This document shows positions 1-8,471 of a stretch of DNA of 64,000 bases, one piece after another. Location: the NCBI GenBank assembly GCA_015075425.1, contig JABTUL010000001.1, forward strand, positions 1,798,001 to 1,862,000, written 5' to 3'. Source of the DNA: Spirochaetales bacterium (GTDB lineage Bacteria > Spirochaetota > Leptospiria > Leptospirales > Leptonemataceae). Each line of letters opens with the position of its first letter. Position 1 is the first letter of the stretch. Below the pieces are notes generated by a model that had not been told where the DNA came from, searched no databases, and worked only from the letters and a program-made list of their open reading frames with translations. The position numbers and the translations under genes were made by a program.

Positions 1-40
1 ACCTGAAGAGCCCGCAGAGCCACAAATTCATCTGTTCCTT

Positions 41-442
41 TCAGTTCCGATTCCAGCCGTAAGCGATAGTGCCGGCAAGAATTCCGGCGACCGTAAAGAG
101 GCCGGCCAGCGTACCAAAACCGATCTGTGCCAGGGCCGGCCCGGGACAGGCACCGGTCAGAGCCCAGCCCGCACCCGCAAGGAGGCCACCAATGATGTGA
201 TTGCGGTCGAGAGGTTCATTGGAATAGTCAATGGCTTCACCGGTGAGCAAGGCCTTTATTTTTAACTTTTTCAATAAAAAAACAAGCAGGAAAGAAATTC
301 CCACGGCAATGGCCAGCACGCCGTACAGATGGATACTCTGCATAAGAAACATGTCACGGATCACGTCGTAGTTGGAAACGCCGGAGAGGATCAGCACATA
401 GCCAAAGGCTGTTCCGGCCAGAAGAAAAAATATCCGCATCAT
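41..442 (-). CDS. YeeE/YedE-family (DUF6691-type) inner-membrane transporter, half unit B
   Basis: A 133-residue integral membrane protein with about four hydrophobic segments and the family hallmark GACPGPALAQIG near residues 97-108. YeeE/YedE proteins take up thiosulfate or related sulfur compounds through the inner membrane, and the central Cys in this loop is thought to handle substrate. Here the usual two-repeat protein is encoded as two half-size genes; this is the downstream one. It starts at an ATGATG whose first codons overlap the TGA of the upstream half, so the two are translationally coupled and probably form a heterodimer. Family is clear from sequence; the substrate is inferred from the family. 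Confidence 0.85.
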   Translation of the reverse strand: MMRIFFLLAGTAFGYVLILSGVSNYDVIRDMFLMQSIHLYGVLAIAVGISFLLVFLLKKLKIKALLTGEAIDYSNEPLDRNHIIGGLLAGAGWALTGACPGPALAQIGFGTLAGLFTVAGILAGTIAYGWNRN

Positions 443-936
443 CTTCCACCTCCCAGCAGGTATTCTACAAGATAGGTAACAATTACGCCGCCCACCAGAA
501 AGCAGACGGTCGCCATGAGGCTGGCAAGAGAACCACGTGAAAGGCCGGCAATGCTATTGCCCGAAGTACAACCCCGGGCCAGCCGGCTGCCATAGCCCCA
601 CAAAAATCCACCACTGACAAGAACCACAGCCATTACCCACAGGTCCTGCCCCCACAGAGATTGGAAACTGCCCAGGTCAAAAGAGGGCCGATACCCCTGG
701 GTAGTCAGGGCCGCGATGAAACCGCCAATGATGATTCCCGCAGCAAACATGGTACGAAATCCAAAGGGGCCACCCATTTCTTCGCGCACAAAAAAAGGAC
801 GTTTGATCAAGATGGAACAGGCGCTCACATAGCCGCGCGTCACGGAAATAAACTTTCCACCAAATAGCACAGTCGATACGGCAACCAGGGCAATTGCCGG
901 TCCCCCGATATAAAAAGGCCAGTATTCTAATAACAT
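439..936 (-). CDS. YeeE/YedE-family inner-membrane transporter, half unit A
   Basis: A 165-residue membrane protein and the upstream partner of the adjacent half-size transporter. It carries the second family hallmark, a Cys-containing loop reading RLARGCTSGNSIAG at about residues 118-131, flanked by hydrophobic helices. It overlaps the next gene by 4 nt. The pair resembles the split YeeE/YedE arrangement often found with rhodanese or sulfur-oxidation genes, but no such neighbour lies inside this window; genes to the left of position 1 are unseen. Role: probable thiosulfate/sulfur import. Confidence 0.85.
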   Translation of the reverse strand: MLLEYWPFYIGGPAIALVAVSTVLFGGKFISVTRGYVSACSILIKRPFFVREEMGGPFGFRTMFAAGIIIGGFIAALTTQGYRPSFDLGSFQSLWGQDLWVMAVVLVSGGFLWGYGSRLARGCTSGNSIAGLSRGSLASLMATVCFLVGGVIVTYLVEYLLGGGR

Positions 937-1038
937 GTCAGTCCCCCGGATTGGATTTACTTCCAGTTAATCGAATCATGACCGTTTTTCAACCAACAAT
1001 TTTTTTGACAGGGATCCGCTCTTCACAAGCGTAGCTTT

Positions 1039-2388
1039 GTGCCTCTAAGCGGTCAGAAAGTCCGGACCCTGCCCTTTGAAACCGGGCTGGATTTTTTCGA
1101 AATCTTTGAGCGCCTCCTGAAACACTGCCAGACCGCTTTCTTTCTGGAAAGCCTGGGGGAAGAAACCTACGAATCCAGACATTCGGTGATTGGCTTTGAA
1201 CCCGAACATCATATAGAGGCCAGGGCCGGACAATTCATCCTCGATGGCAGCTCGCGGACCTGTGTGAACCCCTACCTGGAACTGCAAAAAATGATGCCTG
1301 GAGATCATTTGAGCCGGCTGTACACCGGCGGCCTTGTGGGTTACCTGGGTTATGAAGCGATGAATTTCTTTGAACCCTCTTTGCTGCTCAAAGAGCATGC
1401 CGATTTTCCCTGTTTTGAATTTGGTCTGTATAGCGATGGCCTGATTCTGGATAAACTTACTGGAGCGGTTCAATATTTTTACTATAACAAAAACCGCCTG
1501 GATTTTATTCAGGAGTGTTTACTGAAGCAGCCCGCGGAAGAACCATGCAATGTTCATTTCACTGGCTTTTCGCGCAACCAGGAAGAGCACAGTAGAATGG
1601 TTCAGGCGGCCGGAGAAGAAATTCTGGCCGGCAATACCTTCCAGTGCCAGATCGGTTTTAAGGCCCACTACACCATTACCGGAAGCGACCTGCCGGTGTA
1701 TCGCGAGCTGCGCCGGGTCAATCCCTCACCACACATGTTCTATATAAAATTTAATGACCGTCGATTGATCGGTGCCAGCCCGGAGCTTATTTTCCGTCTG
1801 CGCCAGGGAGAAATGGAGACATTTCCTTTAGCCGGGACCATCGAACGGGGAAAGACATCACAGGAGGATCGCCAGCTGGCCCGTAAACTCCTCAGTGATC
1901 CCAAAGAAATTGCCGAGCATAATATGTTAGTCGATCTGCACCGCAATGATCTTGGCCGGGTGGCCCGCTTCGGTACGGTAAAAGTACGCCGGTTGTTTGA
2001 CCTCAAACGCTTCAGTCATGTGCAGCATATATCCAGCGAAGTTGCCGGAATCATCCGCCGGGACCACAATATGTTTTCGGGGCTGGCCAGTGTGTTTCCG
2101 GCAGGTACACTTTCCGGAGCCCCTAAGATCGAATCCATGAAAATCATTTCGCGTATTGAAAACGACCCGCGGGGCCCCTACGGTGGTGCCGTGGGCCACT
2201 TTGGCTTCAATGGTGATGCCACATTTGCCATTCCGATCCGGACTCTTTTCTTATCAGGAAATCGTGCTTACAGTCAGGCTTCGGGTGGTATTGTTTATGA
2301 TTCCCACCCGGAAGGAGAATACAGAGAAATACAGAATAAACTTGCTGCCATGCGCCAGGCATTGCGGCCTTTTGAGAAAGAATCGTGA
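1039..2388 (+). CDS. trpE: Anthranilate synthase component I (or aminodeoxychorismate synthase component I)
   Basis: A 449-residue chorismate-binding enzyme. Visible family motifs are the N-terminal FLES stretch that resembles the tryptophan-binding LLES site of TrpE, PLAGTIERG, the AEHNMLVDLHRNDLGR block, PAGTLSGAPK and the C-terminal SGGIVYDS. It converts chorismate to anthranilate using ammonia from the amidotransferase encoded by the next gene, overlapping by 4 nt (GTGA). The start is a GTG at 1039. It is somewhat shorter than many TrpE proteins. PabB is the main alternative; the LLES-like motif and lack of other pab genes favour TrpE. Confidence 0.85.
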   Translation: MPLSGQKVRTLPFETGLDFFEIFERLLKHCQTAFFLESLGEETYESRHSVIGFEPEHHIEARAGQFILDGSSRTCVNPYLELQKMMPGDHLSRLYTGGLVGYLGYEAMNFFEPSLLLKEHADFPCFEFGLYSDGLILDKLTGAVQYFYYNKNRLDFIQECLLKQPAEEPCNVHFTGFSRNQEEHSRMVQAAGEEILAGNTFQCQIGFKAHYTITGSDLPVYRELRRVNPSPHMFYIKFNDRRLIGASPELIFRLRQGEMETFPLAGTIERGKTSQEDRQLARKLLSDPKEIAEHNMLVDLHRNDLGRVARFGTVKVRRLFDLKRFSHVQHISSEVAGIIRRDHNMFSGLASVFPAGTLSGAPKIESMKIISRIENDPRGPYGGAVGHFGFNGDATFAIPIRTLFLSGNRAYSQASGGIVYDSHPEGEYREIQNKLAAMRQALRPFEKES

Positions 2389-3014
2389 AAGCACTCATCA
2401 TTGATAATTATGATTCTTTTACTTACAATCTTTATCAGTATGTAGGGGAATTGCTCGAAGAAAAAGGACGATTTGAACTACACGTCCGGCGGAACAATGA
2501 AATCAGCCTTGAGCAAATAGTGCAGAGTAAATATGATCGCATCATCCTCTCTCCGGGACCAGGACATCCGGCCGATCCCGCCTATTTTGGTGTATGTGCT
2601 GCGGTCATTGAATCCTGCCCGGCCCCGCTTCTGGGGGTCTGCCTCGGAATGCAGGGCATGGCAGAGGTTCTGGGTGGAAAAGTAGACAGGGCTCATATGC
2701 CCATGCATGGCAAACAATCCCTCATTGAGCATGACGGTAGCGTACTTTTCACACACCTGCCAGAGCAAATTGAAGTCATGCGCTATCATTCTCTGGTTGT
2801 CCAGAAATTGCCTGATGAATTGCGCATCACAGCGCGCACCTGCGATGATCGTAAAGAAATTATGGCCATCGAACACATCAAAAAACCCATGTTTGGTATA
2901 CAATTCCATCCAGAATCCTTCGGAACCGAAGGCGGGCAGATTATGTTAAGAAATTTTCTTTTCGCGCCGCTATCGGTTTCCCGTAAACCAGGTCCGTTAT
3001 CCGGACCATTTTGA
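2385..3014 (+). CDS. trpG: Anthranilate synthase component II, glutamine amidotransferase
   Basis: A 209-residue class I glutamine amidotransferase. It has the oxyanion-strand motif SPGPGHP, the nucleophile elbow GVCLGMQG (Cys near residue 86) and the catalytic His-Glu pair in HPES near the C-terminus. It hydrolyses glutamine and channels ammonia to TrpE. The GTG start overlaps the stop of trpE, so the two are coupled. The enzyme could also serve folate synthesis, as in organisms with one shared amidotransferase. Its 3' end overlaps the 3' end of the convergent metallopeptidase gene by 18 nt. Confidence 0.88.
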   Translation: MKALIIDNYDSFTYNLYQYVGELLEEKGRFELHVRRNNEISLEQIVQSKYDRIILSPGPGHPADPAYFGVCAAVIESCPAPLLGVCLGMQGMAEVLGGKVDRAHMPMHGKQSLIEHDGSVLFTHLPEQIEVMRYHSLVVQKLPDELRITARTCDDRKEIMAIEHIKKPMFGIQFHPESFGTEGGQIMLRNFLFAPLSVSRKPGPLSGPF

Positions 3015-3737
3015 GCTAAAGGGCAGCGTGGCAATCTGTGCTGTCAGGCGACGGACCTCCGGGCCTGGCACGGGTTTCTTAAAGCGCGAAATCACTGCAC
3101 GAAGGAGTGAATCCCGCGCCAGAGAGGCAACCAGGTCCCCGGCAATCTGCAAGTCAAAACGGTCCAAGGGTCCTTTTTCCATGGCCATGAGCCGCCGGGT
3201 AAGTTCAGCAGCAGATCCGCGGGTACGCCTGCGGGACGGCTCTTCTGCGTAGCTTGCCAGCCCTTCCCCCAGCCAGACAGGCAAAGCCAGGTGCTGGTAT
3301 CCAGCATGGGTGAGCTCATGGGTCAGTGTTTTTTGCCAGCTCCGGGCGGCCCGGATGATCAGGTGACCCATTCCTTTTTCCACATAGAGGCCGCTGAGCT
3401 GAATAGAGGAGCCGGCAACAGTCCGGACGTAACGCTGAAACATCGGCGGTGCGAGAATATAGATAACAAATCGACCGGCTGCCCGGCTCGAAAAATACGG
3501 CAGCTTTTCGAGTTTACCGAGAGCCCGTTCAGCTGCCGCCATCCGCTTCATGGACCCTCGCGGGCTCACAATCAAAAACTGGCTGGATACTTCGATTTGA
3601 TAGTTCAACTCGCCGGCGAACGCCCGAACAAAGTCCTTTTCCAGACGAGAGTATTGGGAGCCGCCGGGCAAGGCTTTGCTCCGCAAAAAGAGAAAACCAT
3701 TGCGGCGATAGACAGAGGACCGCAACTCCATGTTCAA
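2997..3737 (-). CDS. Putative zinc metallopeptidase with HExxH motif (peptidase MA-like)
   Basis: A 246-residue protein with a gluzincin-type site: HELTH at about residues 139-143 followed about 18 residues later by GEGLASYAE, whose Glu is the likely third zinc ligand. This pattern fits the peptidase MA-like superfamily. No clear signal peptide is seen, so a cytoplasmic location is possible. The likely start is TTG at 3737, overlapping the TGA of the upstream esterase gene; an ATG two codons later is the alternative. It is the last gene of a three-gene string with an esterase and a crotonase. Substrate is unknown. Confidence 0.65.
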   Translation of the reverse strand: MNMELRSSVYRRNGFLFLRSKALPGGSQYSRLEKDFVRAFAGELNYQIEVSSQFLIVSPRGSMKRMAAAERALGKLEKLPYFSSRAAGRFVIYILAPPMFQRYVRTVAGSSIQLSGLYVEKGMGHLIIRAARSWQKTLTHELTHAGYQHLALPVWLGEGLASYAEEPSRRRTRGSAAELTRRLMAMEKGPLDRFDLQIAGDLVASLARDSLLRAVISRFKKPVPGPEVRRLTAQIATLPFSSKWSG

Positions 3738-4381
3738 TCAGGAAAAAATTCCGGCGGCTCCTGGATAAAGCGAAACGATTCTTCTACCATCAAGGGCAGT
3801 GCATTGGTTAACTGGTGGTCGGAATGGAATAGAAGCAAACGGGATTTCTCATTGGCACTCAAATAGGCCACACTATCCTGGAAAGGCACAACATCATCGT
3901 TCAAGCCATGAAAGATGAGGCAGGGGATCTGCCGCTTCAACTGCTGCGGATGTTGCTTTAGATCGTCCAGAATCGCAGACGACCAATCCATCTCCTGGTT
4001 CTGCCCGTAATGAAAGATCCGCCTGCGGCCACTGGCTTTCCACTCCCTCAGCGCGGCTGCTCCCAGCTCCCTTTCATAACGGGTAAGGAAGCCGATGGCC
4101 GGAGCCAGAAGAACGATTCGCTCAATCTGTTGATCCTTTTCTGCGAGCAGGAGAGTGACAAGGCCGCCAAGGCTCGAGCCAATCAGGGTAATGGGACCCG
4201 GTCGGAACATGGAGGAAACCAGCTCCATCTGCGTTGAAACCGTCATGGAAAAGAAATCCGGCGTGTTAAGATCAGGAAGAGTGAGGGCAATGCCCCGATC
4301 GGCAAAGTAGCTTTGAAAGGCCTGTCCCTTGGTGGAAAGCGGCCCGGATGCGAGTCCATGTAAATAAATACATTGCATCAA
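3734..4381 (-). CDS. YqiA-like alpha/beta-hydrolase esterase
   Basis: A 215-residue compact alpha/beta hydrolase. HGLASGP lies at the N-terminus, the nucleophile elbow GSSLGG is near residues 88-93, the probable acid is in HGLNDDVVPF and the catalytic His is in HSDHQL. Length and motifs match the UPF0227/YqiA group of small esterases. It overlaps genes on both sides by about 4 nt, so it is co-transcribed with the crotonase upstream and the metallopeptidase downstream. Substrate is not predictable; a CoA- or acyl-ester thioesterase role would suit the crotonase neighbour. Confidence 0.8.
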   Translation of the reverse strand: MMQCIYLHGLASGPLSTKGQAFQSYFADRGIALTLPDLNTPDFFSMTVSTQMELVSSMFRPGPITLIGSSLGGLVTLLLAEKDQQIERIVLLAPAIGFLTRYERELGAAALREWKASGRRRIFHYGQNQEMDWSSAILDDLKQHPQQLKRQIPCLIFHGLNDDVVPFQDSVAYLSANEKSRLLLFHSDHQLTNALPLMVEESFRFIQEPPEFFPD

Positions 4382-5145
4382 CTTTTATTGCGGCTGGCTA
4401 TAGCCGCCATGGCCCGGGCAAAAACGGGCAGCTCAATGAGTTTGCTGGCCAGATCCCGGTCCCGCTCAAGGTCGCGCTCCATCTGTTCCAGTATTGTGCT
4501 GCGGTAGAGTTGCCGCGTGGGCAGATAGGCTTCCGGGTCCAGACGCAAAATCTGATCGGCCCTTTTCAAGGACAGACTGCGCAGAGCCTGGGCCGTTTCT
4601 GCCACTCCATCGATCAGTCCCATTTGCAGTGCTTCATCCGACTTAAAAGCCATGCCCTCAAGGAGTGATCGCACGTAAGACGGCGTAACAACGGCGTGCA
4701 TCATCCGCGTAAAACAAACGGGCAGGGGCAAACCCATGGCCAGTTCAGAAAAGCCGATTCTGCCCGATCCAGATAGCATATAGCGGTTATCTGCCGCAAC
4801 GGCAATCACCGCCCCGCCAGCCATGGCGTGGCCGGCAATCTCCACGATCCAGGGTTTGGGCAACCGATACAGTTCAAGAGCTGCATCGATCATGGCCAGA
4901 ATCGTCTCCCGGCGCTCCTGCGGGGAGCCCGCTACAAGCAGCGCCCCATCCAGGCCGTTGCAAAAAAATTTAGGATGAGCTGATGTACAGAGAATCACAT
5001 CCGCATCCTTTCCCGCATCACGAAGAGTTGTTATCAGTTCTTTAAGTAACGGTCGGGAAAGAGTATTATTGGGCGGAAGGGTGAGCAGAGATATATGCGC
5101 CAGGCGTCCATTCTTGCGTTCTTCCATTTCAATTGTAAAAGACAT
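4378..5145 (-). CDS. Enoyl-CoA hydratase/isomerase (crotonase) family protein
   Basis: A 255-residue crotonase-fold protein. The oxyanion-hole segments are visible as HPKFFCNGLD and AGHAMAGGAVIAVAADNR, and GFSELAMGLPLP occupies the position of the catalytic-glutamate helix. Crotonases act on acyl-CoA thioesters as hydratases, isomerases or hydrolases. The sequence is divergent around the second catalytic position, so the exact reaction is open. It heads a three-gene minus-strand string and is divergent from the 7TMR receptor gene, with about 79 nt between starts. Confidence 0.82.
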   Translation of the reverse strand: MSFTIEMEERKNGRLAHISLLTLPPNNTLSRPLLKELITTLRDAGKDADVILCTSAHPKFFCNGLDGALLVAGSPQERRETILAMIDAALELYRLPKPWIVEIAGHAMAGGAVIAVAADNRYMLSGSGRIGFSELAMGLPLPVCFTRMMHAVVTPSYVRSLLEGMAFKSDEALQMGLIDGVAETAQALRSLSLKRADQILRLDPEAYLPTRQLYRSTILEQMERDLERDRDLASKLIELPVFARAMAAIASRNKS

Positions 5146-5224
5146 CCCTGCTCATGGAGCCCGACCTTTAACGGGCAAGCAATTTTCGCTTTACAGACGG
5201 CGCACTCATAAGGCCAGATGGGTC

Positions 5225-7648
5225 ATGCAAAAAGCTCGCAGAAGTATTTTGGCACTCTTCTTGCTTGGCATCTCCTGCTTCGGTGCTGAGGATACAAGGA
5301 CGATCAAATTGGCCCAACTTCCGGCACGCCTGACCTACACCGCTGCTGGCCAGACCGCAATAGAGGAAGATGTCCCATCCCTACTGGATTTTGTACGCGA
5401 GCGCAAAAAAAAGGCCGCGCGATTGCAGGCCACGCTACAGTTGCCCGATCAAACGCTGAATGAGTTGCTCCATGCGGGCGCGCTAACTCTTTTTACCGGC
5501 TACATATCCGACGTAACGACCATCCGTATCAACGGACAAAAGATCATCCAGCTCGGCCGGATAGACCCTTATGAGTCAGCTTCCTATCGGAACGCTATCG
5601 TTGATCTGCCGGCTCACATTTTCCGTAAGCAGGATAATGTTCTGGAGCTGGACATGTACGGCACTGGAGTGCGTGATCTTTCCATAGAAAATACTTTCAG
5701 TATCGGGCCGGCCCGATCCATCTATTTTAGCTACTGGAAAGGGGAATTACTTACCTTTCTACTGCTTGTGGCCTATGCTCTGGTGGGACTCTATCACCTG
5801 CTTCTCTTCAGCCGAAGACCCCGCGATCGCCACAACTTTTTCTTCGGCATTTTTTGCCTGGGTGTATCCTTTTACTGGTTTTTCCGCACCTACTCACGTG
5901 ACATGATTGAACCGATCCTCCTGCGCCAGAAATTGGAATACATTACCCTGTTTCTTCTGGGCCCGCTGCTGCTCTGTTTCTTCAGCCTTTTCTTTAACAA
6001 TCGCTACGGTCGCTTTCCCCTGCTCTATTCGATCTTTGCACTTGTACTTTCCGTATTCGCTCTGTTGGGCAACTTTTCTGTTATGGAAAAGACGTTACTC
6101 ATCTGGCAGATCAGTGCGCTTTCGATCATAGGATATCTGGTCTACCTGGTCAGTGTTCAATTGTTTCGAAAAAAGAATATCGACGCACGCTACCTGGTTC
6201 TGGGAATTCTGCTTTTTGTGGCCGGCGTGATTCACGATATCCTGGCGGCCCGCGGAATTCTGGACACGGAAACTCATGTAACTCGTTACGCTTTTACTGT
6301 TTTCATTCTGGGCATTGGTGGTGTCCTGGCCAATCGCTTTATGCGAGTGCACAATGAAGTGGAGCATCTCAATGCCAATCTGGAAGCCCTGGTCGAAAAA
6401 AGGACGGCAGAACTCAAGAAGACACTCCGGGAAGTTCAGGCTTTAAAGACCCAGCAGGATGGAGACTACTATTTAACCTCCCTGCTCATTCAACCTCTGG
6501 TGGGCAATTTTACCGGACCCGGACGCATCAGCGTTGAGATGTTCATCAAACAGAAAAAAGAGTTTTATTTTCGTAAATGGCAGGCAGAAATCGGTGGTGA
6601 TGTTGCCACAGCCTACCCTCTTGTACTGCGGGGGAAAGAATACATCGCTTTGCTCAATGGAGATGCCATGGGCAAATCCATTCAGGGAGCTGGCGGAGCC
6701 CTGGTGGTGGGCACGGTTTTCAAGTCCATTGTCAGCCGGACGGAACACTCCTCGCAGGCCCGCAATAAAAGCCCGGAGCGCTGGCTCAAAGATACATTTA
6801 CAGAATTACAGAATATTTTTATCAGTTTTGACGGTCACATGCTGCTCAGTGCCGTGATCTGCCTGGCGGAACAGAAGACGGGTCTCCTGTACTACATCAA
6901 CGCTGAACATCCATTCAGTGTTCTTTACCGCAACAAGCGGGCAGATTTCATTGAAACGAAAACCGTTTGCCGCAAAATTGGCATTGATATTCTCGAAGGA
7001 CACCTCGCCGTAAAAACCTTCCGCATGCAACCGGATGATATCCTTTTTCTGGGATCCGACGGCCGCGACGATTTGCTTTTAGGAATAGATCCCTCCGGGC
7101 ATCGCATCATCAATGAAGATGAAAGCCGTTTCCTGGCGCTGGTTGAACATTGCGAGGGAGATTTAACGCGCATCGCCGATGGCCTGCTACAAACAGGTGC
7201 CTTAACCGATGACCTGAGCCTTGTGCGCATTGCTTATCTTGAAGATGCCGCTTACGAAGAGCGGGCTCCCGATACCGACTTCAAGGCAAGAATACAGGAA
7301 TTGCAGCAGAACAAAGAATACGCATCGGCTTTAGCACTTTGCCAGCAAGCACTGGAAATGTATCCAGAAGATGCAAATCTGCTTTACCGGGCTATGATTC
7401 TGCATCGGCTGAATGGAAACACACAGGAAGCGATTGACTGTGGCGAACGTCTACGACTGCGCGATCCTTCCCATAGCAACAATCTTTACAATCTATGTGA
7501 TGCTTACAGAGTTACGGGAGATATTGAACGGGCCCGCGGACTTTTTTCCCAGGCGACGCTGCTCGATCCAGACAATGCGGCAGCTCTACGCCTCAGGCAG
7601 CTACTCAAGCTAACAGCTGATGAAAACCTGCTGGATCGCCGGATTTGA
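5225..7648 (+). CDS. 7TMR-DISM receptor with SpoIIE-type PP2C phosphatase and TPR domains
   Basis: About 807 residues from ATG 5225, chosen because a hydrophobic leader ending in LLGISC follows directly (possible lipoprotein Cys near residue 18); the open frame reaches back to 5069 without a convincing start. Order: periplasmic N-terminal domain (about 20-165), seven transmembrane helices (about 170-375), a coiled coil (about 380-410), a SpoIIE-like phosphatase domain (about 425-670) with LNGDAMGKS and FLGSDGRDD metal-binding segments, and C-terminal TPRs (about 680-800). Such proteins sense periplasmic ligands and dephosphorylate anti-sigma antagonists or similar partners. The membrane part closely resembles that of the cyclase gene at 22771-24879. 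The partner is unknown. Confidence 0.85.
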   Translation: MQKARRSILALFLLGISCFGAEDTRTIKLAQLPARLTYTAAGQTAIEEDVPSLLDFVRERKKKAARLQATLQLPDQTLNELLHAGALTLFTGYISDVTTIRINGQKIIQLGRIDPYESASYRNAIVDLPAHIFRKQDNVLELDMYGTGVRDLSIENTFSIGPARSIYFSYWKGELLTFLLLVAYALVGLYHLLLFSRRPRDRHNFFFGIFCLGVSFYWFFRTYSRDMIEPILLRQKLEYITLFLLGPLLLCFFSLFFNNRYGRFPLLYSIFALVLSVFALLGNFSVMEKTLLIWQISALSIIGYLVYLVSVQLFRKKNIDARYLVLGILLFVAGVIHDILAARGILDTETHVTRYAFTVFILGIGGVLANRFMRVHNEVEHLNANLEALVEKRTAELKKTLREVQALKTQQDGDYYLTSLLIQPLVGNFTGPGRISVEMFIKQKKEFYFRKWQAEIGGDVATAYPLVLRGKEYIALLNGDAMGKSIQGAGGALVVGTVFKSIVSRTEHSSQARNKSPERWLKDTFTELQNIFISFDGHMLLSAVICLAEQKTGLLYYINAEHPFSVLYRNKRADFIETKTVCRKIGIDILEGHLAVKTFRMQPDDILFLGSDGRDDLLLGIDPSGHRIINEDESRFLALVEHCEGDLTRIADGLLQTGALTDDLSLVRIAYLEDAAYEERAPDTDFKARIQELQQNKEYASALALCQQALEMYPEDANLLYRAMILHRLNGNTQEAIDCGERLRLRDPSHSNNLYNLCDAYRVTGDIERARGLFSQATLLDPDNAAALRLRQLLKLTADENLLDRRI

Positions 7649-8471
7649 GCCATTGTTGCAGCTTGAATCGCTTTTCTCCTGCCAGGAAAGTAGAAAGAGC
7701 AGTGGAGCCACCTCTCTTGGACAACCGGTTGCCATCCGGGTCCTGGATCAGGTCTGTATGGTAGAAGGCGGGCGGCTGATGACCCAGGGCCTGGTAGAGG
7801 AGTAACTGTCGAGCAGTCGAACGCAAGAGATCCCTTCCGCGCACAACTTCCGTAATGGCCATGAGCACATCATCCACAACCACAGCCAGCTCGTAGGAGG
7901 GAAAACCATCCTTTCGCCAGATCAGAAAATCGCCCAGATCCTGCCCGCAAAGATAACTCTGCGGGCCAAAATGCAAATCTTCAAAACCGACCATTTTTCC
8001 ATAAGGAGCGGCAAATCTCCAATTTACCGCTCCGGGCTCTGTTGCCTGCTGACCGCTCCCTGTTTGGGGGCGCAAAGAAAGAGGAAAAATCGCTTCCTGC
8101 TCGGAATTATGGGGGGCCTGAAGTGCCCCTTCCACGTCTTTGCGGGAGAGATGGCAGGGATAGATAAGTCCCGTCTTGTGTAAAACTTTCCAGAACTTCA
8201 GGTAAATGGGGATGCGCTCACTCTGCCTGTACGGACCGTAAGCTCCGCCCACATCAGGCCCTTCTTCCCAGAAGATACCCAGCTCCCTTAGCTCGGTCAA
8301 AGCTCTGTACGCATATTCCGGGCGACAGCGAGCCCGATCCAGGTCTTCCATCCGAAAAATCAGAGCGCCGCCGGCCAGGCGACTGCGCGAAAAGGCCTGA
8401 TAGAACGTCCAGGCATGGCCCGCATGCAAGGGACCTCCAGGTGATGGCGCAATCCGGCCGCGGTAGCTCAC
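7605..8471 (-). CDS. gluQ: Glutamyl-Q tRNA(Asp) synthetase
   Basis: About 288 residues from GTG 8471, the start that overlaps the upstream stop as GTGA and puts the class I signature just after the N-terminus. The HIGH-like motif is APSPGGPLHAGHA, the KMSKS-like motif is RLSKRGGS, and the protein ends without an anticodon-binding domain. That truncation separates GluQ from full GluRS. It charges glutamate and transfers it onto queuosine in tRNA-Asp, making glutamyl-queuosine. The 3' end overlaps the end of the convergent phosphatase gene by about 44 nt. The open frame continues upstream to 8669 but that part lies inside the previous gene and looks unlike protein. Confidence 0.88.
   Translation of the reverse strand: MSYRGRIAPSPGGPLHAGHAWTFYQAFSRSRLAGGALIFRMEDLDRARCRPEYAYRALTELRELGIFWEEGPDVGGAYGPYRQSERIPIYLKFWKVLHKTGLIYPCHLSRKDVEGALQAPHNSEQEAIFPLSLRPQTGSGQQATEPGAVNWRFAAPYGKMVGFEDLHFGPQSYLCGQDLGDFLIWRKDGFPSYELAVVVDDVLMAITEVVRGRDLLRSTARQLLLYQALGHQPPAFYHTDLIQDPDGNRLSKRGGSTALSTFLAGEKRFKLQQWLKSGDPAGFHQLLA

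Noticed and set aside
1005-1010. TTGACA in front of trpE
   Set aside because: No convincing -10 element at 16-18 bases, so it was not listed as a promoter.
3291-3866. Plus-strand ORF of 191 codons opposite the metallopeptidase gene
   Set aside because: It is the antisense shadow of well-supported genes (zinc site and hydrolase motifs on the minus strand).
5069-5224. N-terminal extension of the phosphatase-receptor gene back to 5069
   Set aside because: The extension lies opposite the start of the crotonase gene and is not protein-like, while ATG 5225 begins a clear hydrophobic leader.
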